Of a stretch of DNA of 6,156 nucleotides, positions 1-5,891 are shown one piece after another. Location of the stretch: contig JAUWNF010000218.1 in NCBI GenBank assembly GCA_030612785.1, positions 1-6,156 of the forward strand, read 5' to 3'. Under the pieces are notes generated by a model. That model saw only the letters and a list, made by a program, of their open reading frames with translations. It did not search any database and had not been told where the DNA came from. Source of the DNA: Phycisphaerales bacterium (GTDB lineage Bacteria > Planctomycetota > Phycisphaerae > UBA1845). Numbering within the stretch: position 1 is the first letter of the stretch; every line of letters begins with the position of its first letter. A program made the position numbers and the translations under genes.

Positions 1-1271
1 TTCCTGGGGCGCGACTGGGCAAAACGTACCGGCACCGTAACCTGCTGCGCCTCGACATCGTCTGTCCGAATGGTGACCATGCCCGAACGCGATTTGGTGG
101 TAAAGTCCTGAGGCACGCAGAGAACCACACGCTGCTTCCCGTCTTCTTCCTCCTCCACGCGCACGCTCAGCGCCGAATCTTTTATCGCCGCTTCGAGAAT
201 CCGGTGCGACGAGCCATCATCCCACACCAGCTCTACGCTTTGCTCCCAATCCGATTTCCGCTCTTTGGGCACGCTGAAGCGCGTGGGCTTCGCCGCCACT
301 CGCGGGCGAACGTTCGCGGAAACCGAAACGGTGGCAGTAGGAGCGTCGGCAATGCCGGTTGCCAGGGTCAACTTCGTCCGCAATCGATCCTTTTTGAACG
401 GCGGAGTTAAAGTAACCTCCAATTCGTACCGCTCGCCGGGCTCGATTTCCTTCAACTGGGCCGTGACACCTTGCATGTCGACAGGTTCCAGTTTCAAGTT
501 CAAGGGACCACCGTCCCCGCGCGTGATCACCACCTTCTTGGGCGCTGTGGACCCCTTGCGTGCAATCTTGCCGAAGCTGATGGAGCGTGGCTGCACCTTG
601 AACGGGACCTGCACGCGCCCCTTGCAAACCAGTGTTTTCTTGAGATGGCGCGGGTCATTGGTAGTGACGGTGATTCTCTTCGTGAAATCGCCGGTGTATC
701 TTCGCGAACTGAGCGTAACTTCGAGTTTCTCCGTTGCTCCTGGTTTAATGGTACGGCCGGACCGGCCGTTAAACTTGACGCCTCACCCCCCCCTCGCATT
801 GATCTTCCGGTCCGCGGTGCCCTCGTTGCGAATCTCGAAGGCGAAGACGAGCTTCTTGCCTTGCCAGACCGGATCGAGGGTGACGGTCTGCTGTTCACAC
901 ACCCAACTAGCGTTGGGGTCCTGGCCGAGCGAACCATCCTTCCGCTTGTCTTTCCCACACCCTCCTTTCGCTTTCGCTTTCCCTTTGGCCGCGGGCTTCG
1001 GTCTTGCCTTACGCTTGGGTTTGGGGGCGGCTTTGGGCGTAACCTCGGGTTTGGCCTCGGGCTCGGCCTTGGGCGTGGTCTCGGGTTTGGCCCCAGGTTC
1101 GGTTTTGGGCGTGGCCTTAGGCGCGTCCTTGGGCTTGGGTTCAGAGCCCTGGGGGTTCGTCTGGGCCAGGGCGTAACTCGCCCCCAGAGCCAAGCACAGT
1201 ACCGCTACCCAAGCGGGTCTGCGAAGGGCAGAGGTTTCTCGCCCGATCTTCAGTCTTGATTCACTTCCCAT
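1..1271 (-). CDS. Exported DUF1573 protein with in-frame TGA (candidate selenoprotein), 3' end outside window
   Basis: Seen: ATG at 1271 preceded by AGAGGA with 7-nt spacing. Residues 1-36 form a signal peptide (hydrophobic stretch 19-34, likely cleavage after ALA at 34-36). Residues about 43-112 are a Lys/Pro/Ala/Glu-rich linker. From about 128 an Ig-like DUF1573 domain follows: FAFEIRNEG at 143-151, then after the TGA a TIKPG turn and TVTTNDP, the usual DUF1573 order. Further beta-rich sequence runs to the left edge (423 complete codons visible). Codon 163 is TGA (783-785), with context RGG-TGA-GVK; the frame stays the same on both sides, so an indel cannot explain it. DUF1573 proteins normally carry a Cys-Gly-Cys motif at about this place, so the TGA falls on the family's cysteine position. 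A SECIS-like hairpin follows at once. Inferred: a periplasmic selenoprotein of unknown function. Alternatives are a recent nonsense mutation or a base-call error beside the 8-base C run at 786-793. DUF1573 assignment is fairly sure; Sec is probable but unproven. Confidence 0.8.
743..774 (-). promoter_or_regulatory. SECIS-like stem-loop downstream of the TGA
   Basis: On the minus-strand RNA, eight nucleotides after UGA, GUUUAA (774-769) pairs with UUAAAC (748-743). Stacked on it, CGGCC (768-764) pairs with GGCCG (758-754). The loop is GGUCC (763-759), and a 5-nt bulge (753-749) lies on the 3' side. The loop begins 19 nt after the UGA and has G in its first two positions. The published bacterial SECIS model asks for a stem-loop with such a G, about 16-37 nt after UGA. 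The loop shares GGUC with the Escherichia coli fdhF element. All pairs are Watson-Crick. Role as SelB binding site is inferred. Confidence 0.6.
783..785 (-). other. In-frame TGA, candidate selenocysteine codon 163
   Basis: The TGA interrupts a frame that is otherwise open from 1271 to the left edge. It lies directly after a run of eight G on the coding strand. Flanking residues are Arg-Gly-Gly before and Gly-Val-Lys after, where DUF1573 proteins usually have a Cys-Gly motif. Reading it as Sec restores a continuous domain. Tryptophan is encoded by TGG and several neighbouring genes end in TGA, so a genome-wide reassignment of TGA is unlikely. Confidence 0.65.
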
Positions 1272-1278
1272 TCTGTGT

Positions 1279-1284
1279 TCCTCT
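1279..1284 (-). promoter_or_regulatory. Ribosome binding site of the DUF1573 gene
   Basis: AGAGGA on the minus strand, 7 nt before the ATG at 1271. It selects this start over the ATG at 1457 in the same frame: the signal peptide begins properly only from 1271, and the residues between look like translated non-coding sequence. Confidence 0.65.
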
Positions 1285-1406
1285 GTCGAGTTGCCGTACC
1301 GTGGCACGGCAAGACCATGAAAACAGGTATTCTCAAAGACGATGGTCTGGTCCACGCTAGACCCGCACGCCCATCGCCTGGCCACCTCCAACGGCGTCCG
1401 CGGGTT

Positions 1407-1412
1407 ATTGTA
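1407..1412 (-). promoter_or_regulatory. Possible -10 box upstream of the DUF1573 gene
   Basis: TACAAT on the minus strand (5 of 6 matches to TATAAT), inside a small palindrome GGTTA-TTG-TAACC (1403-1415). It would give a leader of about 130 nt. No convincing -35 box is found 16-18 nt upstream, so this is weak. Confidence 0.25.
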
Positions 1413-1522
1413 ACCTATCGGCGGGATGGTTGCGTTAGGAAAACGCTTGTGTGACAAAGACGTGACGATGGCCTGGCGGACGCTTCTATCGGGCTTCGCG
1501 GACCGCCTTCGTGCGGCGGGTG

Positions 1523-1568
1523 CCCCATCCCGTTTCGCCGGTCGTCAGGGCCGGCGAACGGGGTGGGG
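1523..1568. repeat. Strong imperfect inverted repeat (hairpin 1)
   Basis: The left arm 1523-1541 pairs with the right arm 1551-1568 over 18 base pairs, with one bulged T (1535), one G-U pair and a 9-base loop TCGTCAGGG. There is no T-run after it in either direction, so a simple intrinsic terminator is unlikely. It shares CCCCATCCC with hairpin 2, which points to a REP-like repetitive element. Confidence 0.7.
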
Positions 1569-1611
1569 GACAAATCTGCCGTTGCGGGAGCCTTCCACAT
1601 TCGCGTCGATA

Positions 1612-1653
1612 CCCCATCCCTTGATCCGCTACGGCAGATCAACAGGGATGGGG
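1612..1653. repeat. Strong inverted repeat (hairpin 2)
   Basis: CCCCATCCCTTGATC (1612-1626) pairs with 1637-1653 over 15 base pairs with a 2-base bulge (1643-1644) and a 10-base loop. The right arm extends to GGGATGGGGCACCC (1645-1658), the exact reverse complement of GGGTGCCCCATCCC at 1518-1531 beside hairpin 1. A further inverted pair, ATCTGCCGT (1574-1582) and ACGGCAGAT (1631-1639), links the two hairpins. Confidence 0.7.
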
Positions 1654-1719
1654 CACCCGGCCTCGGACCTCGCGCCCCGGACATTCGTGACGGAAAAGTT
1701 GCGCCCGGCCGGGTGCTTC

Positions 1720-1747
1720 TTGACAGTCGTCGTGGTCGGCGTAGGTT
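1720..1747 (+). promoter_or_regulatory. Possible sigma-70 promoter for the small membrane protein gene
   Basis: A perfect TTGACA (1720-1725), 16-bp spacer, then TAGGTT (1742-1747), which is a poor -10 with 3 of 6 matches. Transcription would start near 1754, about 60 nt before the ATG at 1813. The -35 is convincing, the -10 is not. Confidence 0.4.
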
Positions 1748-1812
1748 AGCTTCGCGGTCGCGGAGTCGAATGGCGGTTCCGGAGAGTGCGTGGTCCGTAG
1801 GGTCTCAATCGA

Positions 1813-2094
1813 ATGAGTAAGCGCCCCAAGCGTTGGCCGATCTGGAAGATCACCTGTGGCGGCATCGCCTGTGTCATAGCGGCGGTCGTCCTCTTCTCGC
1901 TCTCGGTCTACATCGGCCGAAACGAAGCGCTGGCCGAAGCGTCGAGCGGTTTGCTCACGCTGGCGGGCTTTGTAATGGTCCTGGGCATGGGCGCGTCGAT
2001 GCTCGTGGTGGTCTTCTGCATCTGGTTGGGGGTGAGGATCAAGGAGGCGCGGACGCCTCCCTGGGAACGGAAGGGCAAATCTAAACGCCGCTGA
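1813..2094 (+). CDS. Small membrane protein, two predicted transmembrane helices
   Basis: Function not recognised. The 93-residue product begins with a basic segment (MSKRPKRWPIWK). It has a hydrophobic helix at about 14-34, a short polar stretch (residues 36-44), a second hydrophobic segment at about 46-73, and a very basic tail (WERKGKSKRR). By the positive-inside rule both ends should be cytoplasmic. The start has only a weak ribosome site (AGGG at 1799-1802, about 10 nt away). Its coding capacity is supported by the membrane pattern rather than by a known domain. It stands alone on this strand and converges with the Sm-like gene after 47 bp. No terminator hairpin is visible in that gap. 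Confidence 0.6.
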   Translation: MSKRPKRWPIWKITCGGIACVIAAVVLFSLSVYIGRNEALAEASSGLLTLAGFVMVLGMGASMLVVVFCIWLGVRIKEARTPPWERKGKSKRR

Positions 2095-2141
2095 CGGGTT
2101 TCATGCACCAACGGGGTACGCTGGGGAGTTGGCGGTGTTTT

Positions 2142-2420
2142 CTATTCGGTCAGGACTTCGTCCAGGGGCGAAATGCTGCACACGGTCGCCCGGAGAACAA
2201 ACACCCGCTTTCGATTTGCCGAGACGCCGTCGCGGCAGCATTCCATGATATAGACTTCCCGCCGTGCGTGGCCGTCACGGCAATCATGTACGTCCGCGTC
2301 CACCAGCCAGAATCCGTTCTCGGTCACTTCCTGAAGGGTCCCCAGATAGACCGTGGTCGTCAGGGTGTCGAGGACGACGGGACGGCCGATGAGTTCACGC
2401 ATGTCATCCTGCAGAGTCAC
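2142..2420 (-). CDS. Small conserved protein, Sm-like fold suspected
   Basis: The 92-residue product starts with GTG at 2420. It resembles a small protein family I associate with planctomycetes; no function is known to me. Seen: a short amphipathic N-terminal segment (TLQDDMRELIG), then beta-strand-like runs VVLDT (15-19), VYLGTLQEV (24-32), GFWLVDADV (36-44), EVYIMECCR (55-63) and RVFVLRATVCSI (71-82). Helix plus about five strands with G-x-L-x-x-V and a central D-A-D-V is reminiscent of Sm/LSm barrels such as Hfq, so an RNA or protein scaffold role is a guess. An alternative start is ATG at 2402 (86 residues), which has AGGA 4 nt upstream. The TATAAT at 2427-2432 sits so close that the GTG form would be translated from a leaderless mRNA. 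Cys-Cys at 61-62 is notable for a cytoplasmic protein. Confidence 0.8.
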   Translation of the reverse strand: MTLQDDMRELIGRPVVLDTLTTTVYLGTLQEVTENGFWLVDADVHDCRDGHARREVYIMECCRDGVSANRKRVFVLRATVCSISPLDEVLTE

Positions 2421-2426
2421 GCCGGC

Positions 2427-2454
2427 ATTATAGCTTCCTTGAAGCCATTCTCAC
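2427..2454 (-). promoter_or_regulatory. Promoter of the Sm-like gene
   Basis: On the minus strand GTGAGA (2454-2449, 4 of 6 matches to TTGACA), a 16-bp spacer and a perfect TATAAT (2432-2427). The expected transcription start is near 2420, which is the first base of the GTG codon. It therefore predicts either a leaderless mRNA or an 18-nt leader to the ATG at 2402. Confidence 0.5.
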
Positions 2455-2467
2455 ATGGGACTATAGT
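2439..2467 (+). promoter_or_regulatory. Promoter of the CX4CH protein gene and possibly the genes behind it
   Basis: TTGAAG (2439-2444), a 17-bp spacer and TATAGT (2462-2467): 4 of 6 and 5 of 6 matches with ideal spacing. Transcription would start near 2474, leaving a leader of about 95 nt. Its -35 region overlaps the spacer of the minus-strand promoter, so the two may compete. Confidence 0.5.
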
Positions 2468-2555
2468 ACGCGGCGAAAGGTGCGTTCGCTGGACGAAACG
2501 GAGACGGCCCGGGCAGGTGCCGCGCATCCGGCGGGCGTCAGTTCGCCAGGCAGCG

Positions 2556-2561
2556 AAAGGA
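2556..2561 (+). promoter_or_regulatory. Ribosome binding site deciding the start at 2570
   Basis: AAAGGA lies 8 nt before ATG 2570. An in-frame ATG at 2561 overlaps this site and a GTG at 2480 would add a non-hydrophobic extension in front of the signal peptide, so 2570 is preferred. Confidence 0.55.
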
Positions 2562-2569
2562 TGCGACCC

Positions 2570-3679
2570 ATGAACGGTTCAAAGTGGGTGCTTGGAGGCC
2601 GGTGGCTCGGCGTAGTGTTGGCAACTGTTCTCGTGGGATTGCCCCTGGTGTGGGCCGGTCCGTCCGATGACGTCCAGACGGAATACGCACAGCGCGTCGC
2701 CCGACTCAAGCCGGGCGACCTCGCCGGCCACTACGACCTGGCACTGTGGTGCAAGGCCCAAGGCGCCTACGAGTTGGTGCGGAAGCAGTGTACGCTGATC
2801 CTGGCTCAGGACGGTGACCATGAGCAGGCCAAGTTGCTCTTGAAGTTGGCCATGCGACACCTGCGCGCGCCCGAGGAGACCGAGCGCTCCGGCGAGCCTC
2901 CGCGGGACACCTCTGGGGAGCAGTTCGGGCTACTCGGGCGGATCATCTCCGATGAGGAAATCCGCCGCATTCGCTGGATGGAAATGCTGAACGAGGAACC
3001 GCGGCCGCTGTCCATCCAGTTCAAGAGTAAAGTGATCCAGCGCTTCCTGGAAGCAATGGAAGGCACCGCCGGATTCACCACCCGTCAGGAACGTCGGGAT
3101 TTCCTGCGGCTCAAGCCGACCGAGAAGTTGCAGTTAATCCGCAAGTACACCAGCGATCGGTTCCGCACGCGGGTGCTGCAAAGGGACACCGGGGACCAGG
3201 TCATTGAGGACATCATTATCAAGACCGACCCCAAGCGGATGGCTGACTTCGAGCGCCGCGTGCTTCCGCCGGTGCTCGCCGGCTGCGCCACTTCCAATTG
3301 CCATGGCAACCCGGAGAAATCGCGATTTACGCTATACACCGACCGGGTGATGAGCAAGAACAAGGTTTACACCAATTATCTCATAATGCACCGGTACCGG
3401 GTCGGCGATCAACGCCTAATCAATCGCGACAGCCCGCTCAAGAGCCTGTTGCTAACTTACGGCTTTCGCGAACTCCCGGCCGCGTTGGGCAACCTGGACT
3501 CCAGCTACAAGCATCCGAGAGTCCTGCTGGGCCCGAAGAAAGTCGAGATCAAACCGATCTTCCGCGGAGTGGACGATCCCAAGTATCAGGCCATCCGTGA
3601 ATGGCTCGAATCGCTCTCCGCTCTGGAGCCTGACTATGGAATCTCGCTGTCGCCGTCCGCAGCGGGCCCCCGACCGTGA
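2570..3679 (+). CDS. Exported protein with CX4CH haem-type motif
   Basis: The 369-residue product has a signal peptide (residues 1-29, hydrophobic 12-28, likely cut after VWA). A helical segment at about 32-100 with spacing like one or two TPR units follows. Then comes a charged middle (about 100-225). A C-terminal domain starts with LPPVLAGCATSNCHG (C239, C244, H245). Known: c-type cytochromes bind haem at CXXCH, and CX4CH variants occur in some; planctomycetes have many exported proteins with such sites near an 'ILaxxC' lead. The later NRDSPLKSLLLTYG and the ending YQAIREWLESL recur, as I remember, in uncharacterised planctomycete proteins. Inferred: a periplasmic protein, perhaps haem-binding, with unknown partner. 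A metal site or a structural disulfide is an alternative for the two cysteines. It may be cotranscribed with the dNTPase 74 bp downstream. Confidence 0.85.
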   Translation: MNGSKWVLGGRWLGVVLATVLVGLPLVWAGPSDDVQTEYAQRVARLKPGDLAGHYDLALWCKAQGAYELVRKQCTLILAQDGDHEQAKLLLKLAMRHLRAPEETERSGEPPRDTSGEQFGLLGRIISDEEIRRIRWMEMLNEEPRPLSIQFKSKVIQRFLEAMEGTAGFTTRQERRDFLRLKPTEKLQLIRKYTSDRFRTRVLQRDTGDQVIEDIIIKTDPKRMADFERRVLPPVLAGCATSNCHGNPEKSRFTLYTDRVMSKNKVYTNYLIMHRYRVGDQRLINRDSPLKSLLLTYGFRELPAALGNLDSSYKHPRVLLGPKKVEIKPIFRGVDDPKYQAIREWLESLSALEPDYGISLSPSAAGPRP

Positions 3680-3753
3680 CAGCTCGGCAAATGAACCCCG
3701 GGCCGCTCTGGTCGAGGACGGGCAGGTGACCTCGCGGGGGTGAATAAGCGCCG

Positions 3754-4938
3754 ATGGAAACTGATTCCCAACAGGTTTTCACGCGGATCGCCGCCCGCCC
3801 GGAAAACTCCCGAGGCCGGGTCCACCCCGAGCCTGCCGACGAAGACGTCGCCCGCACGCCTGCTCCCCTTCGCGACGCCTTTGAGCTTGATCGCAAGCGG
3901 GTGTTGCAGAGCGCGGCCTTTCGGCGACTCGAATACAAGACGCAGGTCTTTGTCACCGGTGAACACGATCACTTCCGCACGCGCCTGACGCACACTCTGG
4001 AGGTAGCTCAGTTCTCCCGGGGCATCGCCCGCGCGCTGGGAGTGAACGAAGTCCTCGCCGAGGTGATCGCCCTGGCCCACGATTTGGGTCATGCGCCTTT
4101 CGGCCATGCCGGCGAAGCGATCTTGAGTGAGTTGATGCGGGAGCACGGCGGATTCGAGCACAACCTGCAATCGCTGCGCGTGGTGGATTACCTGGAGCAT
4201 CCGTATCCTCCCTTCCGCGGGATGAATCTCACGTATGAGACGCGCGAAGGCCTGGTCAAGCACGTGACCGCCTACGACCGGCCCGGCAACATCGAGAACC
4301 TCGACCCGACTGTGGCTGAGTTCAGGTCCTCGGGTCGGTGGCCGTCGGTCGAGGCGCAGATCGCCTGTATCGCGGATCGTCTCGCCTACGATACGCACGA
4401 TCTGGAAGACGCGCTCGGCGCCGGGCTGATCGACGAGCGGCAGCTCGGCCAAGTCGAACTCTGGTCGGTTGCGGCTGCACCGGTTCGCGCCCAGCACCCG
4501 GATGTTCCTCTGGCCGCCGTCCGCCGCCCGATCCTGGATCGGATTGCCGATCTGCCCCTGGTGGACACCATTACTGAATCGCAGCGGCGCGCGGCGCGCT
4601 TGCAACCGGGCAGCATTGACGAGGTTCGCAACGTAGCCGATCCGATCGTCTTGTTCTCCACGGAGATGGCCCGCAAGGTCGAGGACTTGGAATCGTTCCT
4701 CAGCGTCAACGTGTATCGTCACCACCGGGTGGCGCGCATGGACGACAAGGCCCGCCGGTTCATTGAACGGTTGTTCGAGGCCTACGTGAAGAACCCGGCC
4801 ATCCTTCCGGGTCGGTTCGCCAGGCGGATCGACGAACAGGGCGTGCATCGCGTGGCCTGCGATTACCTCGCGGGCATGACCGACCGCTTCTGTCAGGACG
4901 AGTACAAACGCCTGTTCGAGCCCTTTGAACGCATCTAA
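3754..4938 (+). CDS. dgt: dGTPase-family deoxynucleoside triphosphate triphosphohydrolase (HD domain)
   Basis: This cytoplasmic enzyme is expected to hydrolyse dNTPs to deoxynucleoside plus triphosphate, controlling dNTP pools. Seen in 394 residues: FRRLEYKTQVF (56-66), DHFRTRLTHTLEVAQ (72-86, His80), the HD signature ALAHDLGHAPFGHAGE (106-121, His109-Asp110), GGFEHNLQSLR (132-142), MNLTYETREGLVKH (157-170) and AYDTHDLEDA (211-220), which supplies the last metal-binding Asp. All ligands of the HD metal site appear present. The length is close to that of the shorter bacterial dGTPase-like subfamily. Residues 1-40 are Pro/Glu-rich and poorly conserved in type, so the true start may be slightly downstream. 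Ribosome site before 3754 is weak (GGGGGTGA, 10 nt and more away). Exact nucleotide preference cannot be told, and many members need an activating dNTP. The gene symbol is by family. Confidence 0.95.
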   Translation: METDSQQVFTRIAARPENSRGRVHPEPADEDVARTPAPLRDAFELDRKRVLQSAAFRRLEYKTQVFVTGEHDHFRTRLTHTLEVAQFSRGIARALGVNEVLAEVIALAHDLGHAPFGHAGEAILSELMREHGGFEHNLQSLRVVDYLEHPYPPFRGMNLTYETREGLVKHVTAYDRPGNIENLDPTVAEFRSSGRWPSVEAQIACIADRLAYDTHDLEDALGAGLIDERQLGQVELWSVAAAPVRAQHPDVPLAAVRRPILDRIADLPLVDTITESQRRAARLQPGSIDEVRNVADPIVLFSTEMARKVEDLESFLSVNVYRHHRVARMDDKARRFIERLFEAYVKNPAILPGRFARRIDEQGVHRVACDYLAGMTDRFCQDEYKRLFEPFERI

Positions 4939-4944
4939 TATGTC

Positions 4945-4950
4945 GGAGGA
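4945..4950 (+). promoter_or_regulatory. Strong ribosome binding site of the peptidase gene
   Basis: GGAGGA lies 8 nt before ATG 4959 and 6 nt after the dNTPase stop codon. It sits in a small inverted repeat CGGAG-GATT-CTCCG (4944-4957) that could partly hide it. Confidence 0.75.
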
Positions 4951-4958
4951 TTCTCCGG

Positions 4959-5891
4959 ATGACACGTTCGCTGTTCCCCAAACGTATGCACGCACGCACC
5001 AGTGCGGTCACCGTGTGCCTGGTTTTGCTTGTCCTTGTCGGGTGCGGCGTGGACTCGGAACCAAGCCCCCCTCCAGCTCCCAGGCAGCAGGCCACCGGGC
5101 TGATTCCCGTGGACGAGCAGCTATACATCAACCTGCCCGTGGCCATCGTCGAGGTAGTCGACCCGGATCTTCCGCCGGTGGTTGATCTTTCCCCGTCCTT
5201 TCCTCCGCCCGGTGATCAAAACCCCCAGCCTTCTTGCGTCGCGTGGGCGGTGGGATATGCACTCAAAACCTATCAGGAAACCGTTGAGCGATCCTGGTCT
5301 CCCACCACCGCCGACCACCAGTTCAGCCCGGCATTCATTTATAATCAAATCAAGCCCTGCGCCGACTGCTCATGCGGGTTGTCCATCGCCGATGCTCTCG
5401 GTTTCCTCACCGAGACCGGCTGCTGCACCCTGGACCTGATGCCCTACGACGCCCACGCTTGCGACGCGCAACCGGATGCCGCCACCACCACCCAAGCCGC
5501 ACGCTTTCGAATCGACTCCTGGAAGCGTGTCGATTTCTCCAATTCGGAGAACCTGAAATCCCAACTGGCGAACGGCTACCCCGTGGTCCTGGGCATCGAG
5601 GCTCACGATCAGTTTTTCAACCTGACCTCTGCCGACCCCGTGTACGACGACAACAGCGGCCCACTGCGCGCGTTCCACGCCATCGTCATTACCGGCTATG
5701 ACGACCAAACCGGATGGTTCAAACTCATCAACTCCTGGTCCACCGCTTGGGGCGATGGAGGGTACTTCTATATCCCTTACGACTTTCTGGGAATCGTCGC
5801 CATCCGGGCCTACGTCGCCGAGGACCTCATCCAACCGGCCCTGGTCAACATGCGCCGCGAAGGAAAGTGCCCACGGTGCGGAGCAGAATGA
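4959..5891 (+). CDS. Papain-like (C1 family) cysteine peptidase lipoprotein
   Basis: The 310-residue product has a type II signal peptide: basic start, hydrophobic 16-27, lipobox LVGC with lipid-bearing Cys29. A Pro-rich linker (35-41) follows. The peptidase domain shows the C1 order: NPQPSCVAWA with catalytic Cys93 and an oxyanion Gln at 87 or 90, AFHAIVITGYD with His240, and LINSWSTAWGDGGYFYIPY with Asn258. All three catalytic residues are present, so it is probably active outside the cytoplasm, anchored by lipid. No separate propeptide of the classical type is seen. Unusual: a cysteine-rich stretch (C134, C137, C139, C155, C156, C168) between the active Cys and His, and a C-terminal CPRCG. 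The last 15 codons overlap the end of the opposite sugar transferase gene. The start is fixed by the GGAGGA site; the 20-bp gap behind the dNTPase suggests cotranscription. Target unknown. Confidence 0.92.
   Translation: MTRSLFPKRMHARTSAVTVCLVLLVLVGCGVDSEPSPPPAPRQQATGLIPVDEQLYINLPVAIVEVVDPDLPPVVDLSPSFPPPGDQNPQPSCVAWAVGYALKTYQETVERSWSPTTADHQFSPAFIYNQIKPCADCSCGLSIADALGFLTETGCCTLDLMPYDAHACDAQPDAATTTQAARFRIDSWKRVDFSNSENLKSQLANGYPVVLGIEAHDQFFNLTSADPVYDDNSGPLRAFHAIVITGYDDQTGWFKLINSWSTAWGDGGYFYIPYDFLGIVAIRAYVAEDLIQPALVNMRREGKCPRCGAE

Larger units (their letters stand above)
1272..1812. other. Intergenic region without a convincing gene
   Basis: These 541 bp separate the divergent DUF1573 and small membrane protein genes. 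Short open frames exist on both strands, but they are Arg/Pro/Gly-rich, have no plausible ribosome sites and resemble no family I know. What the region does hold is two strong hairpins (1523-1568 and 1612-1653) within a repeat-like block at about 1518-1658, and possible promoters near each end. Confidence 0.6.

Noticed and set aside
783..785. Genome-wide reassignment of TGA to Trp or Gly
   Set aside because: Neighbouring genes use TGG for Trp and end in TGA at natural C-termini (2094, 3679, 5891).
786..793. Frameshift in the run of eight C as the reason for the broken DUF1573 frame
   Set aside because: The sequence on both sides of the TGA is in the same frame, so a one-base indel would not restore it. 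The other frames give an early stop or sequence unlike DUF1573.
265..1259. Long plus-strand open frames opposite the DUF1573 gene
   Set aside because: They are antisense shadows of low-complexity, GC-rich coding DNA, with Gly/Leu/Arg-rich products and no recognisable domain.
1272..1457. N-terminal extension of the DUF1573 gene to ATG 1457
   Set aside because: It would put about 60 residues before the signal peptide, and the ATG at 1271 has a good ribosome site.
1523..1568. Intrinsic terminator at hairpin 1
   Set aside because: The stem is strong but no T-run follows on either strand, and both flanking genes point away from it.
2095..2141. Bidirectional terminator between the convergent genes
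   Set aside because: No stem of useful length with a T-run could be found; only a short GTTTT is present.
2480..2569. GTG 2480 or ATG 2561 as start of the CX4CH protein
   Set aside because: Both add non-hydrophobic residues before the signal peptide; ATG 2570 has AAAGGA at the right distance, and GTG 2480 lies almost at the predicted transcription start.
3634..4995. 453-codon open frame antisense to the dNTPase gene
   Set aside because: It mirrors the dNTPase codons; the plus strand has all motifs of a known family, the minus frame has none.
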